From Populus alba (lineage: Eukaryota; Streptophyta; Magnoliopsida; Malpighiales; Salicaceae), in the NCBI RefSeq assembly GCF_005239225.2, contig NC_133292.1:5118985-5182984 (forward strand): 64,000 nucleotides of DNA. Reading direction: 5' to 3'. A program made the position numbers and the translations under genes. Of the stretch, positions 11,661 to 24,439 are shown one piece after another (within the stretch, counting starts at the first letter, position 1; every line of letters begins with the position of its first letter). The notes below the pieces were generated by a model, which had not been told where the DNA came from, made no database searches, and was given only the letters and a program-made list of their open reading frames with translations.

Positions 11661-13376
11661 CTTCATCCCTCTTTTCTCATGTTTATTTTTATATTTTAAG
11701 AATATTTTTTTAAAAAATATATATTTATATTATATTTTTTTAAATTAATATTTTTTTGTATTTTCAGAGGTAAAAAATTATAAAAATATTATTTTAATAT
11801 ATTTTTAAATAAAAATTATTTTTAAAAATAACCATTATAAGACTCTCAATACTTTTATATTATATAATTATACAAGACTATCATTTTGCATGAGTTTTAA
11901 TTCTAGCTTTTTTTTATAACTTTTAAACTTTAACTTTGCATTTTCACTTGGTTATATTTGTAATTGTTGTCTAATTATATTTTCTTTTTAAATAATAATA
12001 TTAATTTATATTTTTTATGTTTTATATTATTTTAATATGCTGATAATAAAAATAATTTAAAAAACTTGAAAAATCAATATTTATTACACTGCAGACATGT
12101 TTTGGCTACAAATACTATGGCATATTCATCGCTTAAATTTAGAATTTTCCTCTCCCAAGTCTTAAACATCTGTGCTTTAACTTTTAAGTACTTGGCTGTA
12201 GTAATGTAATTCTATTTTCAAAATTGATCTTCCACTTAGAACATATAATTAGGATGCCTCGTCTACTTAGAACATCGAAGGGTTTTTTTTTTTTATTTTT
12301 TATTCATGAACCTTGGATCGTATGATGGAGATATAGGGTTTAATGGTAATTTGCTCGGTTTTGAACATAATAACATCAACCACCAAAGTCGGGAATTTTA
12401 TTAATGTGCCTGTGATTAGGATGTTTGATAGCATATCATTGTTTTTTAAAATATTTTTTATTTTAAAAATATATTAAAATAATATTTTTTTATTTTTAAA
12501 AAATTATTTTTAATATGATATAAAAAATAATTCTTTCTAAAAATATTATTTAAACACAAGAACAAACTAAATAATATTTTGTATCGTACAGCTGTGCAGT
12601 GTGTGTATTGTTTTGGGCAGTTAAGAGTGTTTTTTCAGGAAAAAAATGACAAAATTTATTTTAACTCGGCCATTTTAGCGGCGCATTGACATATTTTTAT
12701 TTATTTTTTATTTTAAAAGTATTTTAAAAAAAAATTAATTTTTTTTATTTGTTTCTTTACTTTAACATTTTTTTGATTTTTTTATATTATTTTGATATGC
12801 TAATATTAGAATTAATTTTTTAAAAAATAAAAAAACATTATTTTAATATATTTTTAAATAAAAATACTTTAAAAAATAATTATTATTACACTTATAATTA
12901 AACCTGTATCCTGAAATGGGATGACGATAATATACTGGATTTCAAAGACGAGCTATGCATTAATTTACAGGAAGTGCAATGTATATTATTTTTTCTCTTT
13001 TCCTAAAACAAAAGTCTACATTAAGTCGTCGGAAAGAGTAACAATGTCGTGACAGGTTTCCCTCCTCCGGCCAATTGTCATCCAGAGCATGGGGAAAGGA
13101 TGAATAAATTTAAAAGCAACTATTCTTAAAGTTTTTGGTTAAAAATATAATACCAGTAAGTTTTTAAAATATTTTTGAACCAATTTAAAATTATAAAAAA
13201 ATTAATTTTAAATAAAAACAATTCAAAATTTATCCAATTTTTATTTGGAATGCAGTACCTAACAAGAACACCCCCAAGTCTTCTCTCCTGCGGATATGCA
13301 AAAATCTCTTTTCTCCGTTCTTGTTCAACAAAGTTCATGAGTGTTTATACATACCCATTACTCTTGTATGAAAAAA

Positions 13377-13601
13377 GAGAGCAAGATCCGTACCAGCGGT
13401 TGAAGGGACTTGTTCCCTTTCGCTGCATCCTAGGTTCAAACCTCACCGTGCATACTTGTCACCCCCGTGGTACCTTACATGCTCATTGAGTTTGCAGGAT
13501 GTTCAGTGAGCCGTGGGATTAGTCGTGGTGTGCGCAAGCTGGCCCGGACACCCACGTAAATCAAAAAAAAAAAAGAAAAAAAAAGAGAGAGAGCAAGATC
13601 C
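13377..13601 (+). mobile_element. tRNA-derived SINE with target-site duplication
   Basis: The body (about 13390-13588) has a polymerase III box-B-like AGGTTCAAACCTC near 13432, a family-type 3' part including GTGGGATTAGTCGTGGTGTG, and an A-rich tail interrupted by G. It is flanked by the direct repeat GAGAGCAAGATCC (13377-13389 and 13589-13601), which fits target-primed insertion. A second, more decayed copy sharing the 3' part is at 53169-53334. Which named SINE family it belongs to was not tested. Confidence 0.8.
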
Positions 13602-16573
13602 CATTTGCAACTTGTAAAGCTAAAAGGAGCAACAATGAACAAAATAAATTATAATTTAGAAATAATGGTGGTTGATATAGTTTTTTGTGATGTTTTATCA
13701 CAACAATAAATGTATTTTACCCTTGCTAAATTAAAAGAGAGCCTAGTAATTTGAAATGTATATATGTAGAATTAGGCACCGATTGGAAGGAAGTTTCAAA
13801 CGTGTTTCTTGTAAAAAAATGATTTTTCTTGTTTTAAATTAAATTTTTTTAGTTTTTTAAATTATTTTGATGTGTTGTTGTTAAAAATAAATAAAAAATA
13901 TATTTTTTAATATTTTTACATAAAAAAAACTTTTTAAAACAAGGAATAACACATTCTTAAAAATACATTATTATTGCTGTTTAAAGACCATAAAAAAAGT
14001 CTCCCTGCTAGTCATCGCCGCCATGCTCCTATTCAATTGACCATAGTAATAGCCGGATAGGTGACGAATAAATACATGTTCTAAAAGACTAAAACAACTT
14101 TTTTACACTTAACATAAAAGCAACTTTTCCACTCCACAAGTGAAAACGACATGATCAAAGCTCTTTCTGACCCACTTGCGGTCCTGATCACCATATCTTT
14201 CATGCAATCTTCGATGTCGTTTATGTTCTTGTGGGGTCGTTTTTTGAAGCACGCCATGGATTTTTCATCAACCTTGACATATTCAATTAATCATAGTCAA
14301 ATTGGGGTTTCATGTCCACGCCTTTTTCTTCGTGGTTTTACATCATGTTTTTTAACTTTTATTTTAAAAATATTATTTTAATGTATTGATATAAAAAAAA
14401 AAAATAAAAAATATTATTTTTAATAAATTTTAAAAAATCCACTCAGCCGTTTCCTCATTTGAACATTCAAAGATGTCGAGTCGTACATGGACGAGGATGG
14501 GGCATTAAGAGAAAGGGAGGGCATCCTAGTTACTAGCTAGCATAGCATATATAGGAGGAGGCTACTAATTACGAGGAAATTCACATAAAAAAAAGTTGGC
14601 ATTAAAGTAGAGACATTGTGCTTATCCAATTGTAAGGAAATATCCCGTCGGTTTTTGTCATGGGGCTAATGACTAATCCCTTCTTTTTTGGGTTGAAATA
14701 TAACAATCCATTTCTAACCAAATTTTTTTAATTAAAAGTAAAGATGATGCTGATATCTGTGCTTTAAGAAACAGTTTATTATTTATTTCAATAGTATAGT
14801 TGTTATATTATCCCTGATCATTTTCTTTTTACTTTTGCTTCAAGAGTAGAAAAATCTTTTCACATGATGTGAATATTTTTTGAGAATTGAATGGGGTTAT
14901 TTTAGTAATTCTACTTCTAAATGCATGATAAAATAACAAATGTAGCCCTAGAATAAAATAATTCAAAGCTTTTTTTATAAGGATGTTTTTGTATTTTCAT
15001 GTTTGGTCAAACAATGAAATTACAACATTACCCACGCCATTCTAATTTTTTAGCCATGAATTCATGGGCTTTGTAGTAATTTCCTCATGGTTTTGATTGC
15101 GATTGTTGATTGGTCTTGGGGTATTTTTATTTTTGTGCAATTAAAAATATCAAAAAAGTTGTTATCTTGTTCAAAACATTTACCAGAATGTTAGCCGCTC
15201 TGCCAACTTCTAGTGGCGCGTGCGGCTAACTCCAGTAGTTGTGCTGGCATTTCCGTCGCATCATTAGATTTGTCTCGACATCCTTTACTTATCTGGATGA
15301 TACGTGCATAGTGATTTGGTGCAGTTTGGCCAAAAATGTCTTTTTTATCCTTTTTTTTCCTTCTCCTTCTTCTTGGATTTGTGTGCATGCCATGTAAAAA
15401 ATTAAATCAGCCCTTCAATTGATTTTTTTCTTTTGATTCAGTCCCTCTTCTCTTATTTGCATTTCTTTTTATTTATATTGATTGTTTCTAAATGGATTTT
15501 ATTTTTTATTTCATCCCTGGTCCTTTGAATTTTGTTTTCAAATTTGGTGTTCATTATTTGAATTGTTATTTATTTTGTTTAGAATTATTTTCTTGATTGA
15601 TTTTATTTTTTATAGTTTCACCCCGATAAAATTATTGTGTCGGATTTAGTCATGTTTCTTTTAGTTGCTATTTTTAAACCATTTTCTTAATAGATTAGTT
15701 TTTTACAATCTTATCTCTAAATATTTAATTTCATTTGATTTTTATGTCAGATTTAGTCATGACTCTTTTAATTGTTATTTTTTTGTTTCAATTTCATCCC
15801 TCGATGTCTAATCCAGTCTTGATCATTCTCTCAATTTTTTTGGGATAATTTTGGTTTTTTTTTTTCAAATCATCTTTATTTGGTTTTTTCCTATCAAATT
15901 TTAAGCTCGTTTTTTTTTCTACTTATTTTCCTTTGCAAGTGTTTTTATTAGTAGTTTTTACAACGATTCCATCATTTAAAATTAAATTGAGTGACAATTA
16001 AGTTTTTTAATTAAACTCGGATCCATAATTTAATAAGTTACAAGTTTTTCAGATTAGACGAGATTTGGAAGGTTCGCCTGAGATTGCTTTGTTTTTCTTC
16101 TATTTTAAAAGCTGATGTTTTCTTTTTCTTCTTCTTTTGAAGTTCGACTTTTTCTGTTATGCTTTTCCTTTGGTTAGGTTAGCATTATGTTCTTTAGTAA
16201 TCCAGATATGCTCGAGTGTGGTTTTTTATATCGTTTTGTCATTGTTTTTTTGGTTACTTTATTTTATTTTTGTTGTGTTTTTTTTTTATATTATTTAAAT
16301 TACCACTTCAACTATTAACTTTGGACTTAAATTTTTTTTTTTTATACCTGTCATTTTTTTTCACATAGTTTTTTTTTTTTCATTCCAACGGCGAAAAAGA
16401 GCAGGCAACATGTAATTACACAACTAAACATGGTATTTTTACATACCAGCATTGTTTATTTTTGTATTTAAAATCGTGTATATATATATATATTATAAAA
16501 TTACATTTAGTTTAAAAAAATCATTAATTTAATATTTTTTATATAATTTTAATGTGCTAATAGATTTTTTTAA

Positions 16574-16604
<31 letters not shown>

Positions 16605-17711
16605 TAAAAAAAAAAAAAAAACTTTGAAGAAACTTGTAATCATTGCTCACATCACACCAGACATGTTATTAGTATAAAGTTGATGGTGAATTAACAGTAC
16701 TTGTCATCTGTGTGCAATTTGTTGGGTTCTTTTAAAGATTTTAATTTTTTTTCTCTATATCCATGTAACTGTTGTAATGATGATGGTGAATCTCTTATCT
16801 TAGCAGTGTTTGTGGATTCTTTGATTTGTTAACAAGATTAAGAGGAAATGTTGATTGAAAATGGGCACTCCTATGTCATGCCGTGCCAGGAGTCTCACAG
16901 CCCCTACCATGACAGATTTTGATTGCACAGTTTAATTATCGAGGATGAACAAAGGAGCCAGTGTTCCCTGTGTCTCGGACCAAGATAAGCATTATATATT
17001 AGTCCTGAATATTTTTCAATGTTTTTTTTAATACAATATCCTACAAAAAAATTTATTTAATGTAAAATATTTTATAATCAACCTAAAATTAATTCATTTA
17101 TTAAAATATAATTTTAGCTCATGAAATCCCGTGATATATTTTATGAATAATAATTCTCTAGTATGACTATTTCAACTATCATGATTATAATTTTATCATC
17201 ACCACCATCACATTGTCATTGCCCTGATGCAATCACCATTACCCCACCGCAGTAGGTATCACTAGAACTATTATTATATTTTTCAAATAATTATTTAACA
17301 AACATTGTAATTTTTTTTTCATGTGATTTATTTGATTGATAATTCTCATCTATAAAAAAGATTACGAGAAAAGTGTATAAATGTTAGATGACTGCACCTT
17401 TCAAATAAATTAATAAAATAGTTGGGACAAGATAGAATAAGAAATTAAAATAAATTTGGGTTTGATGATGGTATACAAGCATTATGTTTGATTGATGAGG
17501 GACACATAATAAATTATGAAAAAGTTGTATTGTCATATTGATATTGCAATGTTTGAAATAATAAATAAAAATAATTATTTTTACTTTAATTTTTAATAAT
17601 AAATATTTTTTTTACTAACTTTAAATAATAATATCTCCACTAGTCAAAATCAAAATTATGTTAGGAAACGATTTGTAATTACTGCTAAAAAGATAATTCA
17701 TTTTTAAGAAG

Positions 17712-17748
<37 letters not shown>

Positions 17749-19053
17749 TTATTCATCTAAATATTTAAAATAATAAATTAACTAATTAAACCAATGTCAT
17801 GTCAAATAAAATTTCTGAACCAATACAAAGTTAAAATCTAACATAGTTAAAAATAAGAGATGACAATTCATCATAGATGCATATTTTTTTGTTATTATAT
17901 AGTCTTCACTTCTTTATTATTAAATATAATTTTTCCCAGAACGTGATCAATTTTTAATTCTCTATATATATATATATATATATGTTTTAATTACAATATT
18001 AAGTTTTCAAAATGATATTTTATTTTTCTTTCTCAATGTTAAAAAACACACTTATTGAGTAAAAAACTTTCTTCTTATAGTTTTCAATAAAAATCACTCC
18101 TTGCTTAATTAATTTTATTTAATTTATAAAAAAATAATTAACTCTGATACATTCACTTTTTTAATTTTTACAAATTACTTAATTATATAAAATAAGTTAT
18201 TATGTATTTTGAGCAATTTATTTTTTCACATTGATTTAATGAAATGAAACAAACAAGCTTTTAATATAATTACATTATTAAGAAATATTTTAAAAATCTA
18301 AACACTGACACATACTTTCGTGCATGTGATAAAACTTATTTAAAAATCTATAAAATAAAAATAAAAAAATTATAAAATGCTCAAAGGGATATTTATAAAA
18401 ATAAAATTCAATTTGTTTGGGCCTTCGTTTTTGTTTTTCTATGTCACTCCTCAGAAAGATGAAAAATTATCTAAAAGCCCAATTATTTCCGTCGCTCTCT
18501 GCCACACATTACCTCAAAGTTACATTTTGAAACAGACGACAGAGCTTTCTAGAAAACATCGAAGCGCTTGTTACATGTACACCATAGGAGAGCGATTGGA
18601 TTTTTTTAAAATTTTTATTTTTTTAAAAAAATTAAATAAATATTTTTTTATTTTAATATAATGATATTAAAAATAATAGGAAAATATTACATTCTAAAAA
18701 AAACCACCGTACGTTCGTCTATACCTTCAAGAATTCATTCCTCAGTGGCGCATTTTCATTACACTTAAAAAAACAATATCCAGCTCAAATTAACAGCTCG
18801 TTCACTCTATAGAAAAAACAGCTAATCATCGCAGCTTTATGCACTCGCTTTCACCAATACAACTAACTTGTTTTATAATCTTACATCACAGGTAGTGAGT
18901 TTAGTGTAGTTAAGCAACGAATAGGATTAAAATCATCTCGACGGTGCAGGTACGTCCACGTCATCCAAAAGAGGCCAAAAACGCGTTAAGCGTGACAATC
19001 CGGAATCTCGATACGGTCACCTCTGGGTGAGGGCAGTTTCTATCGGGTTCTCA

Positions 19054-19062
19054 ACACGTGGC
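19054..19062 (+). promoter_or_regulatory. ABRE / G-box (ACACGTGGC)
   Basis: A full ACACGTGGC motif, the core recognised by ABF/AREB bZIP factors, about 1 kb before the CCCH gene start codon and about 460 bases before its 5'UTR splice donor. Function is inferred from the motif and location. Confidence 0.55.
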
Positions 19063-19132
19063 AACCTAACAATCGATACGGTTAGATATTAAGAACCTCG
19101 TGGCCCCTACCTTCCACTCACACATAAAATTT

Positions 19133-19210
19133 CATTTGCATTTGCATTTGCATTTGCATCTACATCTGCATCTGCATCTGCATCTGCATTTGCATTTGCA
19201 TCTGCATTTC
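19133..19210. repeat. (CATYTG)n hexanucleotide repeat in a promoter / 5' leader
   Basis: About thirteen hexamers alternating CATTTG and CATCTG, with one CATCTA and a final CATTTC. It sits 300-385 bases before the 5'UTR splice donor of the CCCH gene. Every unit contains a CANNTG-type E-box core (CATTTG or CATCTG), so the tract is a dense cluster of potential bHLH sites. Confidence 0.85.
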
Positions 19211-19517
19211 ATTTTCCTTAGAGGGAAACATAAAAAATAAATAAAAAAAAGTAGGAGTAAAAAAATATAGGAGGAGCCATAGAAGAAGCAGAGGGTGGTT
19301 TCAAAGACTCAGACCTTTTGACCTAAACAAAAGCGCCCATTAAAAGAGAGAAGCCAAAAGGTCTCTCTTTCCTTCTTTATTGAGGTTTTTGGGCTTTGTG
19401 AAGTTCAATAAAAGGAGAGAGGTTAATTAACTTGAAAAGAAAACCCAGAAGAAAGCAGCTCAGGGTTTAGTTCAGTTCTTACATTCAAGCTCTCATATTC
19501 TTACATTTGAAGCCAAG

Positions 19518-20013
19518 GTATGTACTTTCTTATGCTTGTTATGATTCGATGATGGGTTTTGTTTGCCTTGGTGGGTTTTTGACAATACTAGGTTTGTTCG
19601 AAAATGTAGGTAAAAGAGTGGGATTCGAGCTGTGGGGGTGTTTAGTTTGATATTTATTGAAATTATGCTAGAAAAAATTGTTGAATTGTTTTCTATTATT
19701 AGAAACCAGGAAGGAGGGTGTGTTAGATGGTGCTGTTGTTTTTGTTTGGATTTTAACTAATTTCTCTCTGTTTTTTTTTCCCGCTTCTTGAAAATTTTCT
19801 TTTATGATTGTTACTGTTTTTATTTGATGGCACAAAAATTTCAGAAATGTTTTTTAATGGATGTTTTGTTTATAATTTGGTGGAATTTATTCCTTACCAA
19901 AATTTTCTGTCACTTGTTGTCTCTCTCCCTCTCCTTGTGTGTAATGGAAAACAACCTAAAAACCTGTGCTTGTAAAATGTTTTTGAAGGCTTTATTTGTT
20001 TACAATTCTGTAG
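19518..20013 (+). other. 5'UTR intron of the CCCH zinc-finger gene
   Basis: Donor CCAAG/GTATGT and acceptor TTCTGTAG/AAAAG enclose 496 bases, with a 43-base untranslated segment left before the ATG at 20057. Introns in the leader are typical of this gene class. The intron was inferred from splice consensus, not from transcripts. Confidence 0.7.
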
Positions 20014-20056
20014 AAAAGAAAGACTTTGTGGAGGCTCTAAAGAGAGAGACTTTTCG

Positions 20057-22168
20057 ATGTGCAGTGGTTCAAAGAGGAAACCAACACATACTGGTTTTAA
20101 CATGGAGAATGAATTTCAAAAGCAAGACGGGGTTTGCTGTGATTTCTCTCTTTTGCTCGAGTTGTCTGCCTCGAATGATTTGACCGGGTTTAAGAGAGCA
20201 ATTGAAGAGGAGGGACATGATATTGATGAGCCAGGTTTGTGGTATGGAAGGAGAATTGGCTCGAAAAAGATGGGGTTCGAGGAGAGGACACCCCTCATGA
20301 TTGCTGCCTTGTACGGAAGCAAAGATGTGTTGAATTATATCCTGGAAACAGGTCATGTAGATGTCAACAGAGGTTATGGTTCTGATGGGGCCACAGCGCT
20401 TCACTGTGCTGCTGCCGGTGGCTCTTCTTCTGCTCCTGAGGTTGCCAGGCTCTTGCTTGATGCCTCTGCTGATCCTAGTTCCGTTGATGCCAATGGAAAT
20501 CACCCTGGTGACTTGATTGCCCCTGTTGTTGAGTCTGGTTCTAATTCAACGAGAAAGAGCCTGGAGATCATGTTAAAGGGTGGCAGTAGTGGTGAAGAAT
20601 CATGTGTTTTGGCTTATCAAATTGTTAACGAGATGGATGGGCTGGAACAGCAAGAAATTTCAACGCCAAGGGTTTCAAAAGATGGGCACGAGAAGAAAGA
20701 GTATCCTATTGATCTGACACTTCCTGATATTAAGAATGGGATATATGGGACTGACGAGTTTAGAATGTATACATTTAAGGTCAAGCCTTGCTCAAGGGCT
20801 TACTCTCATGACTGGACAGAGTGCCCATTTGTGCACCCTGGAGAGAATGCTAGGCGTCGTGACCCCAGGAAATACCACTATAGCTGTGTTCCATGTCCTG
20901 AGTTTCGAAAGGGGTCTTGCAGGCAGGGTGATGCCTGTGAATATGCACATGGTATATTTGAGTGTTGGCTTCATCCTGCCCAGTATAGAACTCGTCTCTG
21001 TAAAGATGAGACAGGTTGCGCTAGGAGGGTGTGTTTCTTTGCTCACAAGCCTGAAGAGCTGCGCCCCCTGTATGCCTCTACAGGTTCGGCAGTGCCTTCT
21101 CCTAGATCCTACTCAGCAAATTGTTCAACTTTGGACATGAGTTCTATAAGCCCACTTTCCCTTGGTTCTCCATCTGGCTTGATACCATCCACATCAACCC
21201 CACCGACTCCATCCGGGTCCTCTTCACCTATAGGTGGATGGACAAACCAGTCTAATGTGGCGCCCCCTGCACTGCAGCTTCCTGGTAGCAGGTTGAAATC
21301 TGCATTGTGTGCTCGAGATATGGATTTAGACATGGAATTGCTTGGGCTTGAAAGTCACCGTCGAAGGCAGCAGTTTATGGATGAGATTTCTGGTCTTTCA
21401 TCCCCCTCCAGCTGGAACAATGGTCTGTCCACTGCCCCAGCTTTTGCTGCCTCTGGTGATCGCTCTGGGGAGTTGAATAGGCTTGGAGGAGTGAGGCCTA
21501 CTAACCTTGAAGATATTTTTGGATCCCTCGATCCTTCAATTTTGCCTCAGATGCAGGGACTTTCACTGGATGCTGCAGTAGCTCAATTGCAGCCTCCAAC
21601 AGGGATGCAGATGCGCCAGAACATCAACCAGCAGCTTCGGTCCAGCTATCCCACCAGCTTCTCATCATCTCCTGTGAGAAGATCACCATCTTTTGGAGTC
21701 GATCATTCTGGAGGGGCGGCAGCAGCAGTTTTGAGTTCAAGGTCTGCTGCCTTTGCAAAGCGTAGCCAGAGCTTTGTGGAACGAAGTGCTTTGAATCGTC
21801 ATACTGGGTTTTCTTCACCATCATCTTCAGCAAACGTAATGCCTTCTAACCTTTCTGACTGGGGTTCTCCTGATGGAAAATTAGATTGGGGTATCCAGGG
21901 AGAAGAGCTCAATAAACTCCGGAAGTCCGCATCTTTTGGTTTTCGAAGCAATGGCAGCAGTTTTTCTACAGCTGCTGCCTCAGTGCCAGCAACTGTTGAT
22001 GAGCAGGATGTTTCATGGGTACAGTCCCTGGTGAAGGATACACCTGCAAAATCTGGGCCATTGGGTTTTGAGGAGCAGCAGCAATGTCATCTTAACATTG
22101 GAGGCTCAGAGACGCTTCCGGCTTGGGTGGAGCAGCTGTACATGGAGCAGAAGCCACTGGTGGCTTAG
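20057..22168 (+). CDS. ankyrin-repeat, arginine-rich tandem CCCH zinc-finger protein (AtC3H30/56/66 type)
   Basis: A single coding exon of 703 residues. Two ankyrin repeats lie at about 77-150 ([28 protein letters not shown]). The plant RR-TZF module follows: C245-X5-H251-X4-C256-X3-H260, then C280-X7-C-X5-C-X3-H298, a 16-residue spacer, and C315-X5-C-X4-C-X3-H330. All metal ligands are present. The long C-terminal half is Ser/Pro-rich and low in complexity, ending in the conserved [11 protein letters not shown] segment that resembles an export signal. Members bind AU-rich RNA, shuttle between nucleus and cytoplasmic granules, and act in stress and hormone responses. The start at MCSGSK is the family's usual one, and the upstream leader holds an intron. 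The exact orthologue was not determined. Confidence 0.95.
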   Translation: MCSGSKRKPTHTGFNMENEFQKQDGVCCDFSLLLELSASNDLTGFKRAIEEEGHDIDEPGLWYGRRIGSKKMGFEERTPLMIAALYGSKDVLNYILETGHVDVNRGYGSDGATALHCAAAGGSSSAPEVARLLLDASADPSSVDANGNHPGDLIAPVVESGSNSTRKSLEIMLKGGSSGEESCVLAYQIVNEMDGLEQQEISTPRVSKDGHEKKEYPIDLTLPDIKNGIYGTDEFRMYTFKVKPCSRAYSHDWTECPFVHPGENARRRDPRKYHYSCVPCPEFRKGSCRQGDACEYAHGIFECWLHPAQYRTRLCKDETGCARRVCFFAHKPEELRPLYASTGSAVPSPRSYSANCSTLDMSSISPLSLGSPSGLIPSTSTPPTPSGSSSPIGGWTNQSNVAPPALQLPGSRLKSALCARDMDLDMELLGLESHRRRQQFMDEISGLSSPSSWNNGLSTAPAFAASGDRSGELNRLGGVRPTNLEDIFGSLDPSILPQMQGLSLDAAVAQLQPPTGMQMRQNINQQLRSSYPTSFSSSPVRRSPSFGVDHSGGAAAAVLSSRSAAFAKRSQSFVERSALNRHTGFSSPSSSANVMPSNLSDWGSPDGKLDWGIQGEELNKLRKSASFGFRSNGSSFSTAAASVPATVDEQDVSWVQSLVKDTPAKSGPLGFEEQQQCHLNIGGSETLPAWVEQLYMEQKPLVA

Positions 22169-22552
22169 AAGCAAATATCAGCCCCAGTCTGGCCCATAAT
22201 TCATCATTTAACTACTTATTTGTCTTGCCATTTTTTGAATTTTTATTAGTTTTGATCACATCTAGGAGTAAGAAACTGGAGAATGGACGAAAGGAAAAAA
22301 ATAGAAATTAAAACCGAGGAAGAGAACAAAGATATCTGTGGCAGGACTAAATGTTTCTGCTCATGGATATCTTATATTCGTAAGAAACAATAGATTCTTT
22401 TTCACTCGCATATAGAAGTGGGAAGCATCATCTTGTGCTGGCGAGAGTAGAGGCGGTGGCCTCGGGGATTTCATTTCACCCATGGCCTGATTTCATTTTA
22501 GCTCTTGGGTTGTATACATCATATGTACTAAAAACTGTTACAGTAATTACAT

Positions 22553-22558
22553 AATAAA
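22553..22558 (+). terminator. candidate poly(A) signal AATAAA of the CCCH gene
   Basis: A canonical AATAAA lies 385 bases after the stop codon, a plausible 3'UTR length. Plant poly(A) signals are loose, so this is a candidate only. Confidence 0.4.
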
Positions 22559-22569
22559 ACATGTATCAG

Positions 22570-23640
22570 AATTCAATGGATCCTTTATCTTTCTGCTTGT
22601 TGTATACGCCCGCATCTCATCCTGTCTCTGTTCTGATATGTTAACGAGCTCTTCTTATCCTTGATGCGCCATGAATCAACCTCCTGTTCAGTAGACGAGA
22701 AGCCATATTCTCCCAAGTTGCATTGGAGGTCTCTATCCATGGCCTATTGCAGGAGAAGAAAGTAGATGCTGGTAGCCAACGACTCTACATCAAACTAGAG
22801 GTTGAAAAGAAGGAAAACGGACGTTAAAATCCAGGACTGTATCTACGGATGATGCTAGCTCCCAGTAGTGATGCCATTTCTTTCTTCCTTCTTTCGTGTT
22901 TTGTCAATGGTGTCCCACCTATCACTCTTTTTTGAGTACTACACTTCACTTTCGGCAAGGAAAAGATGGGATTCATTGATTCCATAATTCTCAAGTTGGG
23001 GAGATTGTTGAGCACTGATGAAAAGGCAGTCTAGTTATCATTACTCGCTTTGTATCTTCAAAACACCTTTTAAAGTAGTGGTGCACTCGAAGAGAGAAAA
23101 AGGAAGAGAGGATGCTTTGGTGCTCCAACCCTACCTCTTCGTTTCATATCCTGCTCGCGCAAGAAGCCAAAATCCTACTGCTGCACACTGAAACCTACTT
23201 CTCCCTCTGGTGACGCTGCCTGAATTGCTCGACTCATGAGAATAATTTACCTGCTTAACTTATTTTATTGGGATTTGATATATATTTTAATTCGAGGGAC
23301 AAAACATTCTTCCTTGTTTGCTGCTGGGGTCAAGTATGACCTCACCACGCATTGTTTCTCAAGAGAAAAAAAGAAAAAAAAAAAAGAAGCTTGGAATGGA
23401 CCTAGTCAAGTGGATTTAGCGTTGATTGCAATTAAGATATTGCTCGGCTATAAACTAATAAAACAGGTGAAGACAGAGAGATAAGCTTCGGGGGGTGACA
23501 AAGTGCATGCAAAGTCTTAAAACACACATCATTAGCTTGTAATCCAAGTCATCGTTTTGGATTCTTTTGAGTAAAGAAAAAAGAAAAGCCAAATCTCGGA
23601 ATCTTAATTCGGCGGTAGAAAGCATTAAAATTTAAGCTTG
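22570..23640. other. intergenic island of ordinary composition, no gene recognised
   Basis: From about 22600 to 23230 the sequence is not AT-rich. The longest ORF (22824-23015, minus) has 63 codons and no recognisable motif, and no chain of exons could be assembled. It may be 3'UTR continuation, a non-coding transcript or gene remnant. Confidence 0.35.
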
Positions 23641-24439
23641 ATTCGCAGCTTCCAGTTATTTTTTTAAATAATTTTTTATATTAAAATACATATTAATAAT
23701 ATTTTTTACTTTAAAAAAATTATTTTTAATATCACTACATCAAAATAATTTAAAAATACTAAAAATATATTAATTTAAAATTAATAAAAAAATTAAAAAA
23801 ATTAATTTTTTTTAAAAATATTTTTAAAATACAAAAATAAACAAGCCACTTGGCATGCCGTGCCCTACAACCTAACTAGTACAGTTGGTATTCGCACTGT
23901 CAATAATTTGATTTATCCCTCAATTATCATCAGATTGTTATTTGGATTCCAGAAAAAGAAAAAGAAAATCTTGGCTGGATCCCACATTATACTGTGCCCA
24001 CTTTACTCCCATGGTCGAAAATTAATCTATAAGAAAATAAAAAAAAGGAATTGAAATCTTCAACCAAATCAATACATGAATATTTTAAGGTGAGATTTAC
24101 AAAAAAATAATAAGAATCAAGATATGAATTTTCATTTCTAGTTTTTATTTGATAGCTGTTACATGCTCTATCACCGATCAGGTTAAATTCTTTTTAAAAT
24201 AATAAAAGATACATAGACGATAATAGTGTTTTAAAAGAATAAGAAAAATCGATAATATAAAAAATATACTTTAAATATTTTTAAAACGTCTTAACGATCT
24301 TATTTAATAATAATAATAAAATAAAAATGGAATAGCCTAATAAAGATAAAAATAAAATAAATTCAAAGCTCAATTATCAACAAAGCAAACATTAAAAGAT
24401 AAACTTAAAAACATCAATTTTTTTTTAAAAAAAAAAAAA

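Larger units (their letters stand above)
9967..18850. other. long intergenic region, AT-rich, repeats, no gene recognised
   Basis: About 9 kb without a recognisable gene. It holds a long (TA)n tract at about 10588-10621 and others near 16570-16597, 17718-17746 and 17961-17983. It also has MITE-like copies at about 10218-10370, 11030-11230, 11690-11850, 12420-12560, 12690-12905, 13785-13965, 14345-14450 and 18600-18700, a SINE at 13390-13588, and a T-rich low-complexity family at about 15400-15900 in which phrases such as TTTCATCCCT recur. A less AT-rich island at 11270-11660 is described separately. Short ORFs at 14151-14381 and 15191-15388 have no recognisable content. Confidence 0.6.
18851..19517 (+). 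promoter_or_regulatory. promoter and first 5'UTR exon of the CCCH zinc-finger gene
   Basis: Composition becomes less AT-rich about 18850, and the segment ends at a clear splice donor (CCAAG/GTATGT at 19517/19518). It holds an ABRE/G-box (19054-19062) and a (CATYTG)n hexamer tract (19133-19210). Transcription probably starts in the last 200-300 bases, but the exact start cannot be read from sequence. Related tandem CCCH genes are responsive to abscisic acid and stress, which the ABRE would fit. Confidence 0.55.

Noticed and set aside
16930..17000. miR166-like TCTCGGACCAAGATAAGC
   Set aside because: Only the first few bases match a miR166 core and no complementary arm was seen nearby.
20069..20503. 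144-codon minus-strand ORF
   Set aside because: It lies opposite the first part of the CCCH coding exon and has no recognisable domain.
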